From positions 4,668,001 through 4,732,000 of the forward strand of contig JAEMBT020000002.1 in NCBI GenBank assembly GCA_018873245.2: a DNA stretch of 64,000 nucleotides, given 5' to 3'. Under the pieces are notes generated by a model. The model was not told where the DNA came from and did no database searches. It was given only the letters and a program-made list of their open reading frames with translations. This document shows positions 1 through 12,471 of this stretch, one piece after another. This DNA comes from Archegozetes longisetosus (lineage: Eukaryota > Arthropoda > Arachnida > Sarcoptiformes > Trhypochthoniidae). How positions within the stretch are numbered: position 1 is the first letter of the stretch; every line of letters begins with the position of its first letter. A program made the translations under genes and the position numbers.

Positions 1-588
1 ACCCAAAGTCAAGCAAAAAGTCAAAGTATTAGTGACATCTACTAATCAATGTCACTTTTATTCAAACATCATGTTGAGATTTTTGAGGCGCCATAGTTAA
101 AAGCACGAAAATCTTTCAATAATGATTTAAGTCGTTTTTTATGTAGATAATTGTTTAAAATATTTTTAAGATCAATTTTTACTCAAAATGATATTCAAAC
201 ATAAGGTTTCTGTTAAACAAAAATTGATCATTTTATTGCAATGAATTTTTGAATGTCTAAACTCTGAATATTCAAACGACACATCATAGATTTTGACATC
301 AAAACTAATACACAAATTAGTATCAATTTCGATAAGATTCAATTTAATGAAATTCGTAAAAGTCATTTTCCGAAAGTAGACTGATTTTATTATTCTATAA
401 AAGAATTAGTTTAAACACATCCGTAGGGCCGGGGCCGATGTCATTTAGGAACCTCTTTATTTATAGAATGGTTCTTAATTAGAAGTGTGCTTATGTTTAA
501 CTAACTCACTGTTGAAAAGTTTACATTTCTCGGTAAACCACTCATAATAAATTAAGATCTATTAATGACTTCTTTCAAATACTTCTAG
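1..588. other. 3' part of first intron of P450 copy A
   Basis: No coding sequence recognised. From about position 430 the sequence matches the block that precedes exon 2 in copies B to F (a motif around tttatagaatgattctt, then a pyrimidine-rich tract ending in ctag at 588). This is therefore the end of a long first intron whose anchor exon lies left of the window. The first 400 bases do not match the other copies and may be an insertion of unknown type. Confidence 0.6.
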
Positions 589-2328
589 ATATTTATTCTC
601 AAAATGTGATTATTGGGAGTCGCAGGGAGTCCCCACTGCAAGTGTTGGCTTATTAACAAGATACAGAGAACCGTGGCATAAATGGGAGCAAGATTTAGTC
701 AAGAAGAATGGAAAAATCTTTGGAATCTATGAGATAACGAAACCCGTTCTTTATATATCAGACCCTGATATCATCAAAGATGTTCTCGTCAAAGATTTTC
801 ACATTTTCCCGAATCGAAGAGTTAGTCAACAAAACCTGATTAATTAGTTTATATTTCTATTTATGAAAATGTTTGATTAACTTTTTCAGGATTTTAGTAC
901 AGGTGGTGATCCTATTATTGATAATTTTGTTTCACTAATAAAAGATGATAGTTGGAAAAGAGTTCGGTCGATAATGTCACCCACATTCTCAACTGGAAAA
1001 TTGAGAAAAATGAGACCACTGATTGAGGAATGTCTCAACACATTAGTTAAGAATCTAGACAAGGTCAGCAAAACAGGTGAAGAATCTGACATGAAGAAAC
1101 TTTTTGGAGCTTATAGTATGGAAGTTGTGATTCAGGTGGCGTTCGGGACAAAAGTAGACGCACTTTTTGATGAAAACAATCCTATTATACTAAATGCAAG
1201 AAAGATATTCAATAGGAATCTCAGTCCGAAAGTACTTTTAGCAATTCTGGCTCCTAAAATTGCGAAAATTTTTAAAGTTGCTATTTTCGATACGAGTGTG
1301 ACTCAATTTTTCAAAGATTTCACAATGAAAATCATTGATCAAAGAAGGAAATCAGGTAATCAGAATAAAAGAGTGGATTTCCTTCAGCTTATGTTAGAAG
1401 CCATGGAAAACAATAATTCGGATAATTTGGATGATGAAGAAAATGATAAAAATGTCGATGACAAAGAGGACGGTAAATATTCAGAGCAAAACATAGTTCT
1501 CCAGAATAAGAGTGAGTCATGTGAGATTTTGGTTTCTTTTTGCTTTGACTTAAAAATTTTCAAATCGATTCCACATAGCGCTTACAAACGATGAATTTGT
1601 GTCACAGTGTGTCTTGTTCTTTGTGGCTGGATATGACACAACTGCTACCACCTTATCATTCGCAATTTACAATCTGGCGTGTAATCCTGAGGCTCAACAA
1701 AAGTTATACGAAGAGGCAAAAACAATTCTCGGATCAGATGTCAGTCAAAATAATATGATTTGAACAGAAAATAAATCGTTTTCATATTTGTAGAAAGAGG
1801 TCGATTACGATGTCGTACATTCATTAAAATATTTGGATTCAGTTGTGATGGAATCACTTCGTTTATACCCTCCGGCGTTATTCTTAGAAAGAGTGGCGAG
1901 TGAGGATTACGTTATCGGGAGTACAGGCATTAATGTGAAAAAAGGACAACTCGTTCACTTTCCCACTTATGCAATGCATAGAGATTCTGAAAACTTTGCC
2001 GAGCCTGATTCATTCAAACCCGAAAGATTTTTACCTGGGAATCGAACTCATCATCCGTACGCTCACTTACCATTTGGTGCTGGACCGAGAAATTGTCTCG
2101 GAATGAGATTAGCTATACTCGAAGCCAAGTTAGCTCTTCTTCACAGCGTCTACAGATTCAAGTTTTCAACCGGACCCAAGACAATGGTATTTCATAAGCA
2201 TTTTATTGTGTCGGATTAAAAAATTATAATAAATCTCGATTTTATGTTGACAGCATCCGCCTGAATGCTATATGAGTGGAGGATTGCTTGTGCCTAAAGA
2301 AGTTATGATTAAAGTGGAAAGACGTTAA
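589..2328 (+). CDS. Cytochrome P450, CYP3A-like (clan 3), array copy A, 5' partial
   Basis: Heme-thiolate monooxygenase expected at the ER membrane. Exons are 589-820, 890-1511, 1579-1739, 1794-2186 and 2254-2328. All five have GT/AG borders and one open frame through to TAA at 2326. The membrane-anchor exon is outside the window; by comparison with copy F the visible part is residues 30-522. Visible family signatures are the C-helix WKRVR, I-helix AGYDTT, K-helix ESLR (ExxR), PERF and the heme loop FGAGPRNCLG with its Cys thiolate. The similarity to vertebrate CYP3A is strong in the stretch around SPTFSTGKL and FGAGPRNC. An acidic, Asn/Asp-rich linker of about 35 residues lies between helices H and I. 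An AATAAA at 2475-2480 may be its poly(A) signal. No lesion is visible, so it is probably functional. Substrate unknown. Confidence 0.9.
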
Positions 2329-2873
2329 TGTTATGAGGACATCACCAAAGGCTTGCTTTTCAAAACCTTAGTTTCTTTTCTGTTTTAAGCTTCTATATCT
2401 ATTATTCATATTTAGTTCTTGTATCACAATTAATTTTTTTGCAAGGAATCTTAATATTAACGTCCAAATGATCAAATAAAAATTGAAATAGTCATGACTC
2501 CGACTTTATAAGCATTTTTTTGTGAACTCCCTAAATTTTGCTAAGGGTATGCCATAGCCGGTAGACTATAGGCGTTAACATTAAGCTTCTTTACAAAATA
2601 ATTTTATAATACATATTTGGGTTCTTAGTTAGCCAAATTTACTAATTTATCATTAGAGATGGTGAAATTTGTTTTTTATATAAAATCTAAAGATCAATCA
2701 TTGAATTTGCATCAGAAAATAAGCAAATTAACAGTTATATCAATATACTGAAATGGATGAGATAATATGGTAGAGGAAAAATAAAAATTCAAGTAAATCA
2801 AATGTCAATTTTATTGACTCACCTTTGGTAAGTCATTTCAAAACCCGTGCCTTAACTAGCTGATAGCAATCTA
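2329..2873. other. 3' flank of P450 copy A (duplicated intergenic unit)
   Basis: No gene. The sequence is alignable by eye to the 3' flanks of copies B, C, E and F (shared stretches such as ataggcgttaa and the region near 2700). This shows that the duplicated unit includes downstream DNA. A canonical AATAAA lies at 2475-2480. Confidence 0.6.
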
Positions 2874-3525
2874 GTCGGTTCCATGTCAATTGAGCCGAAG
2901 ACAATTGAGCTTTACGACATTTGAGCCTGCGAATAATTAAGCTTTGCGTCATTTGAGCCTATGACAGTTGAGCCTCATTTTATAAAGTCGAAATACACTC
3001 TTATGCAGATCACGACAGTACAGCGATGTGTTGTGCACTGTCGATTAACACGACACTCCTTCGGTGTAGTTTTCAAACGATTAGTGGTCTAATAACGCAA
3101 ACCAATATACTAAATATTCTAGCAATTTGTTAGAGTTCACATGCTCGTGCATATTTTGGTATATTTCCGATTATTAATAACTTCATATGAAGTCTATATA
3201 AGTTGTGATCGTCAATGATTCAATCAGTTACTCTATAAGTGACTGTTAGTACAGTCTAAATATTGATTAGTTTTTAATATATATAAAAAGCATTGTAAAA
3301 TATTATTTTGAATTCGGTTGTAATCTCGAGGTTAAAAGATGCGGTCTATACTGAAGTCTCGTAACATTGACTATAATAAAAAAATTTAAGTTTAATTGTC
3401 AAAAGTTTAATTGTCTTAAAGCTTAAATGTCGGAGGCTAAATTATCGTAAAGCTCAATTGCCGAAGGCTCAACTGTCGAGACTCAATTGTCGTAAGCTCA
3501 ATTGTAAGAGCTCAATTGGCGTGCT
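2874..3525. mobile_element. MITE-like element with iterated termini (AATTGAGC word)
   Basis: Both ends consist of degenerate repeats of about 18-20 bases: GACAATTGAGCYT on the left (about 2884-2975) and its reverse complement on the right (about 3405-3520). The ends are thus inverted relative to each other. The flanks gcaatcta (2866-2873) and acgatcta (3526-3533) agree at 6 of 8 positions and are read as an old target duplication. The corresponding place in the F unit (near 31480) is empty. There is no coding sequence inside. The family is not assigned; the exact ends are approximate. Confidence 0.55.
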
Positions 3526-3789
3526 ACGATCTATTCAATTAAGATAAATTGGATTGGAGTGACGTATGCGTATTTATCATCAATTTATCAAATGATTTTT
3601 ATATTTTGTCTGAACTGAAGGGCGAAAACATAATAGAAACATTGAGAATGATTTTGATATACTATTTGCTCACTAAATACTAGTTCAAGCTGTACTCCTC
3701 TTACTGTATAATTTCATAATAAATTTCTGTTTGTTGTTTATTGCATTATTCATTAGAAATAAAATTATCTAGTGGTTTACTTCTTTGGT

Positions 3790-4066
3790 AAAATTATAAA
3801 ACAGAAACGATTATTCAAAATTATCGACTATTCAGAGGTGTTCTGTTCTAAATCTCGAGTACTATTCGGATATTTAGATTGATTAGAATTTTTAAAGTCG
3901 TTTTAAGTTTGAATAGCTACCAAGCCATATTATCTAACAAATTAAATATAAATTTATATTTCATCAAAATAGTGATACTTCACAATATTTTTAAGCTGAA
4001 ATAAAGTCTACCTATAAGTCAAAAATATTATCTGTAAGAGCAGGAGAAGATAGAAATTATTGAATT
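3790..4066 (+). promoter_or_regulatory. Duplicated P450 promoter block, copy B
   Basis: This stretch of about 270 bases before exon 1 is shared with the blocks before exon 1 of C, E and F. A TATA-like TATAAG at 4013-4018 sits 48 bases before the position where the other copies start with ATG. The short distance implies a 5' UTR of only about 20 nt if this TATA is used. Confidence 0.45.
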
Positions 4067-7000
4067 ATCATTGAATTTGTGAGTATAATTATCTCTTCCT
4101 CTCTGTTCAAATGGACAGTTGTATGTATTATTGGTGCAATTGCTGTTTACAGGTTAGTTTAATAATAAAATCAATTTTTAATTTCTTATAAAGTATAGTT
4201 TTCAGGTTTGCAAAATTATTATATAAACTAAACACAAGTCGCATAGGTTTATTTAATTTTAATTAATGAAAATGTAACGTTAATGAATTCGAGGAAAAAA
4301 TTTGACTAACTTTTAATATGATACTTAAATGAGGACATTTGAAGGCTAAATGAATATTAAGCATAGAAACGAAATGATAAAGTATGAGACAGTCAAATAT
4401 TTAACTACGTAATATTTAATGTTATCTGCCTCTACTAACAAATTGTTCTCTTTTTTATAAAATCAAAATACTTTCAATCTAATAAGTTTAAAAATTAGAA
4501 AACTTATAAAAAAACCCTGTGGAGAAGTATAAAACAGTGTAAAATAGCATAAAATCATTTTGAACTACAAATTCTGTTCATTAATAAATAAATGTTTTTG
4601 AGAAACGCACGCATTATTGATGCATTATTTTTGAGAAAAGGTTTACGTAATAAAAAACGGAATGCATAAGCATACCTTTTGGAGTTTCTAACAAGTTCAC
4701 AAATTAAATGAATGTATGTAATTTCAGCTCAATTGTACGTTATAGCTGTAGGCATACATAATAATAGAACTAGAGCTGAGCATAAGAGTCCTGAGATCTT
4801 TCGGGACCTCCGGACCTGAAACCATTTGAGGTCCAAATCAGGGTCCTGGTCCTCAACATTAGTTTAGGTCCAGGCTTGGGTTTTAACAAAGCGGTTCGAG
4901 TCTGGTCCAGGTCTTTAGGAGAGACCCCTGACTAAAGATTTCATAAAATAATAATATAAATGATAGAAATGAATATTCATTTAGTGATAAAAAATTTTTA
5001 AATGTTTCAATTAGTGGTGTCCATGAATCTAAACACATTCATGATTTTACGGTGGTATCATTAAGACAGTTAATCTTTTCATAATTAATTAACATAACAG
5101 AAAATGACTTCATGTATTAAGTTATACGCAAAATCATCCATAAAAACTATTAATGTGCGATTTAGTACTTTTTATTCGAATAAACAAAATATATTTAAAG
5201 TTCAGGTTGGGGTGCAGGCCTAGGTCTTCAAACAGGGGTCAAAGTACACATTTAGGTCGTTGTGAAAGACCACAAGGACCGGGACCTACTCAATACCAAA
5301 CAGAATACTTATGCATGCGTCCCATTTCTCCTTAGGAAACAGTCCAATGTCCAATAGTATTGTGAATAAAACGCTTAAATCTATTTGTTCATGAAAGTTA
5401 TTCAGAGTTTCATTAATGTTAGGTTTAATTTCTTTTTATCAATTAATCACATGTATTAGTACTAATAAGATTCTTTCAAGATATGAATACCAATAAATAA
5501 ACCTTAAACGTTATGCTTCATTCATTTTTAATAGAATTATCTTTGAACATTAATAAAGACAAAATTTTCTTTTGGTTAATTTGTGAATTTAAAATAAGAT
5601 AATTATTCTAATGAGCAGTTATTTAGGTATAGAAAATAAGAATTAAGCATATTAAAAATTAAGCACTTTTCAAGTAGATATTTGGCAGAATGCCCAAAAT
5701 ATGATATTAATAAATTAAAGCATTTCCGTATCAAAGCAATCTTTTAGTACCGATTTCATGCGTTATATATTTGATGTTAAGGCAATCATATTTTAACTAA
5801 TGAATGACATCTGGAAGATAGTAACTTTACTTATAGAATGATTTTAAGTAAAAGCATGAATATGTTTAATATATTGTTGACAAATTGACATACTCTATAA
5901 AATACACATAAATTGAATGAATTGAGATCAATAGATTTGTTCTTTCAAATACTACTAGATATTTACTCTCGAAATGTGACTATTGGGAGTCACAGGGAGT
6001 TCCCACTGCAAGTGTTGGCTTATTAACCAGGTTTAGAATACCGATGCAAAAATGGGAGCAAGATTTAGTCAAGAAACATGGAAAAATTTTCGGAATCTAT
6101 GAAATAACAAACCCCGTTCTTTATGTATCAGACCCTGATATCGTCAAAGACGTTCTGGTTAAGGATTTTCACATTTTTCCAAATCGAAGAGTTAGTATAT
6201 TAATCTATTTGATTAGTTTAGTTTTCTGATTATGTAAATATTTGATTGACTTTTACAGGATTTTAGTACGGGTGGTGATCCTATCATTGATAATATACTT
6301 TCAGTGATAAAAGATGATAAGTGGAAAAGAGTTCGATCGATAATGTCACCCACGTTCTCAACTGGAAAATTGAGAAAAATGAGACCATTGATTGAGGAAT
6401 GTCTCGGTACATTGGTTAAGAACTTAGATAAGATCAGTCAAACTGGTGAAGAATCCGACATGAAAAGGCTTTTTGGAGCTTATATTATGGAAGTTGTGAT
6501 TCAGGTGGCGTTTGGGACCAAAGTAGACGCACTTTTTGATGAAAATAATCTCATTATAGCAAATGCAAGGAAAATGTTTAATAGGAATCTTAGCCCGAGA
6601 ATACTTTTAGCAGTTCTGGCGCCTCAAATTGCGAAAATTTTTTAAATTGCTATTTTCGATACGGGTGTGACTCAATTTTTCAAAGATTTCACAATGAAAA
6701 TCATTGATCAAAGAAAGAAATCAGGTAATCAGAATAAAAGAGTAGATTTCCTTCAGCTTATGTTAGAAGCCATTGAAAACAATAATTCGGATAATTTGGA
6801 TAATGATGAAAATGATAAAAATGTCGATGACAAAGATGACGGTAAATATTCTGAGCAGAACATAGTTCCTCAGAATAAGAGTGAGTTAAATATGGTTCTG
6901 TTTCTTTTTGCTTTTACTTAAAAATTTTCTAATCTATTCAATACAGCGCTTACAAATGATGAATTTGTGGCACAGTGTGTGTTATTCTTTATGGCTGGTT

Positions 7001-7696
7001 ATGACACAACTGCCACTACCTTATCATTCGCAATTTACAATCTGGCGTGTAATCCTGAAGCTCAGGAAAAGCTATACGAAGAGGCAAAAACAATTCTCGG
7101 ATCAGATGTCAGTCAAAATAATATAACTTAAAAAAATAATAAATTGTTATCATGTTTGTAGAAAGAAGTCGATTACGATGTCGTTCATTCATTAAAATAT
7201 TTGGATTCAGTTGTAATGGAGTCACTTCGTTTATACCCTCCGGCAGTATGCTTAGAACGAATGGCGAGTGAGGATTACGTTATCGGGAGTACAGGCATTA
7301 AAATTGAAAAAGGACAGATCGTTCACTTCCCCATTTATGCAATGCAAAGAAATTCTGAAAACTTTGCCGAGCCTGATTCTTTCAAACCCGAAAGATTTTT
7401 TCCTGAGAATAGAACTCATCATCCGTACACTCATTTACCATTTGGTGCTGGACCTAGAAATTGTGTTGGAATGATATTAGCTCTACTTGAAGCCAAGTTA
7501 GCTCTCATCCATAGCGTTTACAGATTCAAGTTTACAACTGGACCCAAGACAGTGGTACTTTATAAGCAATTTATTGTATTAAACTTGAAAATTTCAATAA
7601 AACTTGATCTTTTGTTGACAGCATCCACCTGATCGCTATATGGGTGGAGGTCTTCTTGTGCCCAAAGAAGTTATGATTAAAGTAGAAAGACGTTAA
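4067..7696 (+). pseudogene. Cytochrome P450, CYP3A-like, array copy B, recent pseudogene
   Basis: Six exons at 4067-4152, 5959-6190, 6259-6880, 6947-7107, 7162-7554 and 7622-7696, with the same lengths as in intact copy F. All splice sites are kept. Two lesions are visible. The start codon of exon 1 is ATC (4067-4069) where C, E and F have ATG, with no in-frame ATG in the rest of the exon. In exon 3 a Lys codon AAA has become TAA (6643-6645). Exon 2 also reads IPMQKW where the other copies have PWxxW or QWQKW, so a conserved Trp is changed. AGYDTT, ESLR, PERF and FGAGPRNCVG remain, so the decay is recent. A truncated product from a downstream ATG is possible, but it would lack the anchor. Intron 1 carries a hAT-like insertion. 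Confidence 0.88.
4771..5298. mobile_element. Non-autonomous hAT-like element in intron 1 of copy B
   Basis: It interrupts intron sequence that is continuous in copies C and E. The ends TAGAGCTGAGCA and (reverse complement) TGGTATTGAGTA are imperfect inverted repeats. The flanks aatagaac (4763-4770) and aacagaat (5299-5306) match at 6 of 8 positions, as expected for an aged 8-bp hAT target duplication. Both subterminal regions are enriched in a GGTCC/GGACC word (about 4795-4925 and 5210-5290), so GC is raised only at the ends. No transposase coding is seen. Confidence 0.6.
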
Positions 7697-8214
7697 TGCT
7701 ATGAAGACATCGTCAAAGACTTCATCAATTCTACAATTTTCTACACTTTTATTTTAGATTCTGACTCAAGCTTCTATATCTGTTTTTCATATTTAATTCT
7801 TATATTACAATCACAACTTTTTGTCAGGAGCCTTAATGTTAACACCGAAATGATGAAATAAGGGTTTGATGGTTCAAGGCTGTGACTCTATATATGCTTT
7901 TTAGAGTAACCCATTGAGTGCTGTCTGAGGTATGTCATAACCTGCAAACCATCGGCGTTAATATTATAGTTCTTTATAACAGAATTTCATAGTACATATT
8001 TGGTTTTTAATTAGCTCAATTTACTAATTTATCATTAGAAAGAGTGAAAGTCGCTTTTTGTATAAGATCTAAATATTAGTCATTGGATTGTATCACGAAA
8101 TAGGCAAATTAACAGTTATATCATTGTTGGCTTCTCTTTTTTCTCATATAAATGAATAAATTGTGGAATAACTCTGTACTAATACAAAAGCAATTTCGTC
8201 TCATTCTTACTTAC
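7697..8214. other. 3' flank of P450 copy B
   Basis: Noncoding. It is homologous to the 3' flanks of A, C, E and F (for example the motif catcggcgttaata near 7950). No gene is seen. Confidence 0.55.
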
Positions 8215-8222
8215 CGCAGAAT

Positions 8223-9242
8223 TATAGGGGCGCGGGTGAACCGCTTAGTGGTTTGACCCGTGGCTAAACTGCGGTTCGGGTTGGGTCGGTTTTAGTTTAT
8301 TTGACGATCGCGATTTATGGTTCCGGTTGACTCTATTGCTCAGAATCGCGTGTTACTCGTAAAGAACCGCATAGAAGAATTTATAGGATTTAATACAAGA
8401 GTTTAAATAGGCTAAAGTATATAAAAATGTATGACTCACTGAATGAATAGATTTCTGTTTGTCAGTATTATATTACATAATGCATTAATTTAGGCTTACA
8501 GTATTTTTCACTTCAATTTGTATCTATTGCATTACTATTTGTGCACTTGGTTTAATCCTTATGAAAACCGGTTGCTTTCTCAAAACTATTTGTGTTAATC
8601 CCATTGCTATTTGTAGTTTTAAAGTATATCTTATTTAATGCACAAAACACATTTGATTTCATTTGCTTACTGTATAGAGCAATTTAAGTTTACATATTGT
8701 ATAAATCAAATTATTTTAAATTTTTATTATTGAATGGAAGATGAGATGAAAGTCCATGATCAGAAGATGTCAATCTAATAATGAGGATGAACTATACAAG
8801 CAGTTCATTCCACTTCTGAACTTATTTCTTCTTAAAACTGTTCAAATTATTATTATGTATAAAAATATGGAAAAAATACATATTCCCCAGTCTTAATAGG
8901 GAGATAATTGAGAATTAGTTTAGTTGGATATCTGATAATTTAATTGTATGTTTTACCATCTTTCACATATTGAAATAAAGTTTCGAATTACAAATAGCTT
9001 TGAGAAGAGCTACTGGTTCGACAGGGTTTAGGGTTTACATTGCAAATAGCAATCCAATAGATCCAAATTGAACTGAAAAACACTGTAATTGCTATTTACA
9101 ATACTTAATGCTTCAAGTCGCTGTTTAAAAAGTATGAAAACTTCAAAAATAATTGAAAATAAAGTATAATTAAAAGTTTCAATGTTATACAATTGTAGCG
9201 GTTCGGTTCGGGTCGCATAAACCTTCGACCCGCGCACCTATA
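8223..9242. mobile_element. Non-autonomous hAT element with GGGTTCGG-type ends
   Basis: The inverted ends TATAGGGGCGCGGGT and TATAGGTGCGCGGGT are flanked by cgcagaat (8215-8222) and cacagaat (9243-9250), which match at 7 of 8. The insertion interrupts a 3' flank that is uninterrupted after copy C. The first 120 and last 60 bases carry degenerate repeats of a GGTTCGGGT word. The interior is AT-rich and noncoding. The 8-bp duplication and TA-starting ends fit hAT. Confidence 0.75.
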
Positions 9243-9250
9243 CACAGAAT

Positions 9251-11996
9251 CAAATACTTATCTGTCGTAAAATTTTGCTTGTGTAAATTGCGCCACATAT
9301 TACTTATTATTTTCAATAAAATAGTGAAGAGTTAGAAAATAAGTCGTTGAATACAATGGTTCACTTTGTGGAAACTCTAATTATTATATTTATAGACATC
9401 CTAAATAACGAAATCTTAAATTTTTGGTGACGTTTATAGTGTAATTCTTTAGGTGATATCTAATATATGCATTAATAGACTGTCTGCGGGCGCTAATGTA
9501 AAGGCTCTCTACAAAGTGAAACTACTGTAAGTTTCGAAGGTATTTGCAATTTGAAAAGTGACGATAAAGAGTACAAATGTGAACTGAAAATCGATTGCGC
9601 ATTGAATCACTTGATTTATTACGTCTTAAAAAACATCTTTATGCGAAAATTTTTCAAAATATTTTAATTTATTGATAAATAAAATGCAACAAAACTCTGC
9701 AGGGTGTTTCTCGAAGGTCTCTCGTAATCGTATGATAAAATCTCCTTCAGGACAAGTATTAAGATTTTTAGTTTTTTAAAATAAATTTGCATTAAGATTT
9801 GAAGCCAAGACTAGAATAACCAAGACATGAATTTATACACTTAGGATGACTTTAAGTTGATTTTAAGAGATTCTTGTTTCACTAAAGTAATTCATAAATT
9901 TCAAGCCAAAAAATCTTATAATAGATCACAAGATAAGTAAGCAGTTGTCCTAATAAGTTATTTTCATCATAAATGTAGTTGTTTGTTTTAATGACAAACA
10001 ATAGAAATTTTAATATTAGAAAGAGTGTATTTTTAAAGACAGATAAACCCATTAGAAATATTCAATGATAAATGCATTCAAAGGCTTAAGTTTGATCGCC
10101 AAAGTTAAATCACATTTGTTTTGTTGACATTTCGAGCTACAATTTGTGTTGTTTTGGTCGGTACGACTCCGTTTAAATTAAGTGAGAAGTCGGTCTCCAA
10201 TGTGTTTATATTTCGATGAATAAATTTAAAATAAATCGGATAATAAATCCATTTATTAATAATTCAATTAATTTTAGTCAAAATTTCTTTGAGTTGTTTA
10301 ATAATAGATTTGGGTTGAATTGATAATTTAATTGGTATAATTTGAAGTTAAGGTTAGAAAGTAATGTTTTGGCGGCTATTGTTCTAAAATATATTTGAAC
10401 TTTATCCTAAGTTTAGGACCCGCTAAATCTTTTTAATAAAATACTTTAATCCTGGGATTTTCAATATCCTAAACTTATAAGAAACTTAATGCATTTCTCT
10501 TATATATACTTAATAAATGACTTGTTGTTCCTAGTATCTTATCTCAGTGATCAAAATCAGTAGTTACGGTTTTCTCTATTTGACTCACATTAATTAAAAC
10601 AAATAGTGAATATACCCCATAAGATTTTAATCAATTGAAAAGATAATTTTGTATCTTAGGGAGACCACTTTCAACCTTCGTAAATAATGAAAAAAGTATT
10701 GAATTTACTTACAATATAAAATTTGAATACTTGCGCATGTATTGAAAAACACTACTTTACAATGATAATCAATGTGTTGCACAATAGTCGCCCTAAGGTA
10801 CAAAAATATCTTTCCAATTATATAACGTAATTATTACTAATAGTTAAATGTATTATATTTTTAATGCAGTTATAGGTCCTATAAAAAGTATTGATTACAG
10901 TTTCGTTCGGTTTGTGTGACTTTTTGAGTTTCTCTGTAATTTAAGCACAATCGTAGATTCTTTTGCGTTTTGCGCAATCCCAGAGAAACTCATGATTTTA
11001 CGAGTTTTAGACGAGCATACAATTTGTCACTTGAATTTTAAAACAGCCTATAAGCACTCAAGCTTTTAAAACTGTAAGCACTTATTTCTTTGATTAAAAT
11101 TTCTGATACTTAGCTAAGTCTTATTTGTATCGTTTTATATTTCGATTCACTATAATATAAAGTAATTTTTAACTTGAAAACAAACAGGCATATATTTTCT
11201 TTTTAATAAAGACATTATTTGTTCTAAACAATGCCATCTAAATTCTCTAGTGGGTTAAGGCGAACTCGGAAGACTCTTGTTTCTTGGTTATTGGTGACCC
11301 TTCTTCAAAATCCAAAAGTAGAATCCACGATATTACTCAAAACTAAACGAAAAAATAGATGCACACAAAGACACAATCATGACTCACAAACACATATCGT
11401 CAAATTTCTTTCCTAAACTTGTTGTACGAGGTTTTATGAAATAAAGGTCTCGTAAGATCAACGTACTATTGACGTCAATTCAACATAAAGTCAACGTAAA
11501 ATTAATTTACTACCTGACAGTAAGATTGCTTTTGAAATGCAAACCTCGTAAACCTGTTCGTACGAATAACTTAACGTTGTACGAATTTTTATGAAATGCA
11601 CTCCATGGTATGTTATCATTGAATTATATTTTAAACTAAAATTTTCGTCCAAATGGGATCACTACCAAAATATCACTCTCATACCAACCATTAATAGAAT
11701 ATAAGAAGTGACCACTGAATTAGATTTGGATTGAATGAAAATAACAAAGAGAAGATTGGAATGGTCAAATAAGATAACCAGAATCCTAAAATTTAAGGTT
11801 TCATTATAATTAAGTTTTAATGATTGAAAATTGTATTAAATAAGTAATAATTATTCCTCAAAACTACTTCGTATGAAATAATAAGTAAATGATGTTATCG
11901 AGTAATATTAAGGTCTTTTACTCAAACTTCCTTATTTTCACTGAAGATTCACTCGGATTTGAATTAAATTGCAGAAACAGCAAAATTATTTTTTAA
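9251..11996. other. Intergenic DNA between P450 copies B and C
   Basis: Positions 9251-9620 match the 3' flank unit seen after C. Beyond that I recognise no gene. A stem-loop with an 11-base perfect stem (gagtttctctg at about 10928 and cagagaaactc at 10980-10990) and two direct copies of a word like gttgtacga near 11420 and 11575 suggest old transposon debris. A 61-codon frame at 11231-11416 has no recognisable features and is not called a gene. Confidence 0.4.
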
Positions 11997-11998
11997 TA

Positions 11999-12082
11999 TA
12001 TCGTCGCTTTGGAGCTATACTGTTGTATCTGTAATTTTATTTTAACCAGAGATGCCACGACATAGTTCCAAAAGCGACGATA
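11999..12082. mobile_element. Very short TA-flanked MITE
   Basis: An 84-base sequence with inverted ends (TATCGTCGCTTTGGAGCTAT and, reverse complemented, TATCGTCGCTTTTGGAACTA) is bordered by TA on both sides. The corresponding place after copy E (near 30785) lacks it. The TA target suggests a Tc1/mariner-type source. Confidence 0.6.
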
Positions 12083-12471
12083 TACCTTTTAAGTTCAAAA
12101 TATTCTGATATTCATAAGATGAATTGTTATATTGTGGTAGAGGGTAAAAATTCAAATGAGTGAAAGTGGGAAGGGATATTATGGTATGAGTACAACGAAA
12201 ATTCGAGTAAATGGGATGTCAATTTTATTGACTCATCGTTTGGAATGCTATTTCAACTCCTCTGGCTTAACTAATTTATAGAAATGATAATGTATTGAGA
12301 TTAATTCATTTGGGTTGTCAATCAAGAATTTATAATCACTTTTTTATATGAATTTAACGTTTCATATGAATTAATGGGCAAAAAGTATATAAGAAACCTT
12401 GAAAATAGATGGTAATAAGTGATTATCTTGAGAAATATTCAATATAAAATGTAAGCTTATCAGTATATAAT

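Noticed and set aside
11231-11416. 61-codon plus frame with a good ATG context between B and C
   Set aside because: Low-complexity composition, no domain, no splice support, and a position in old repeat-like DNA.
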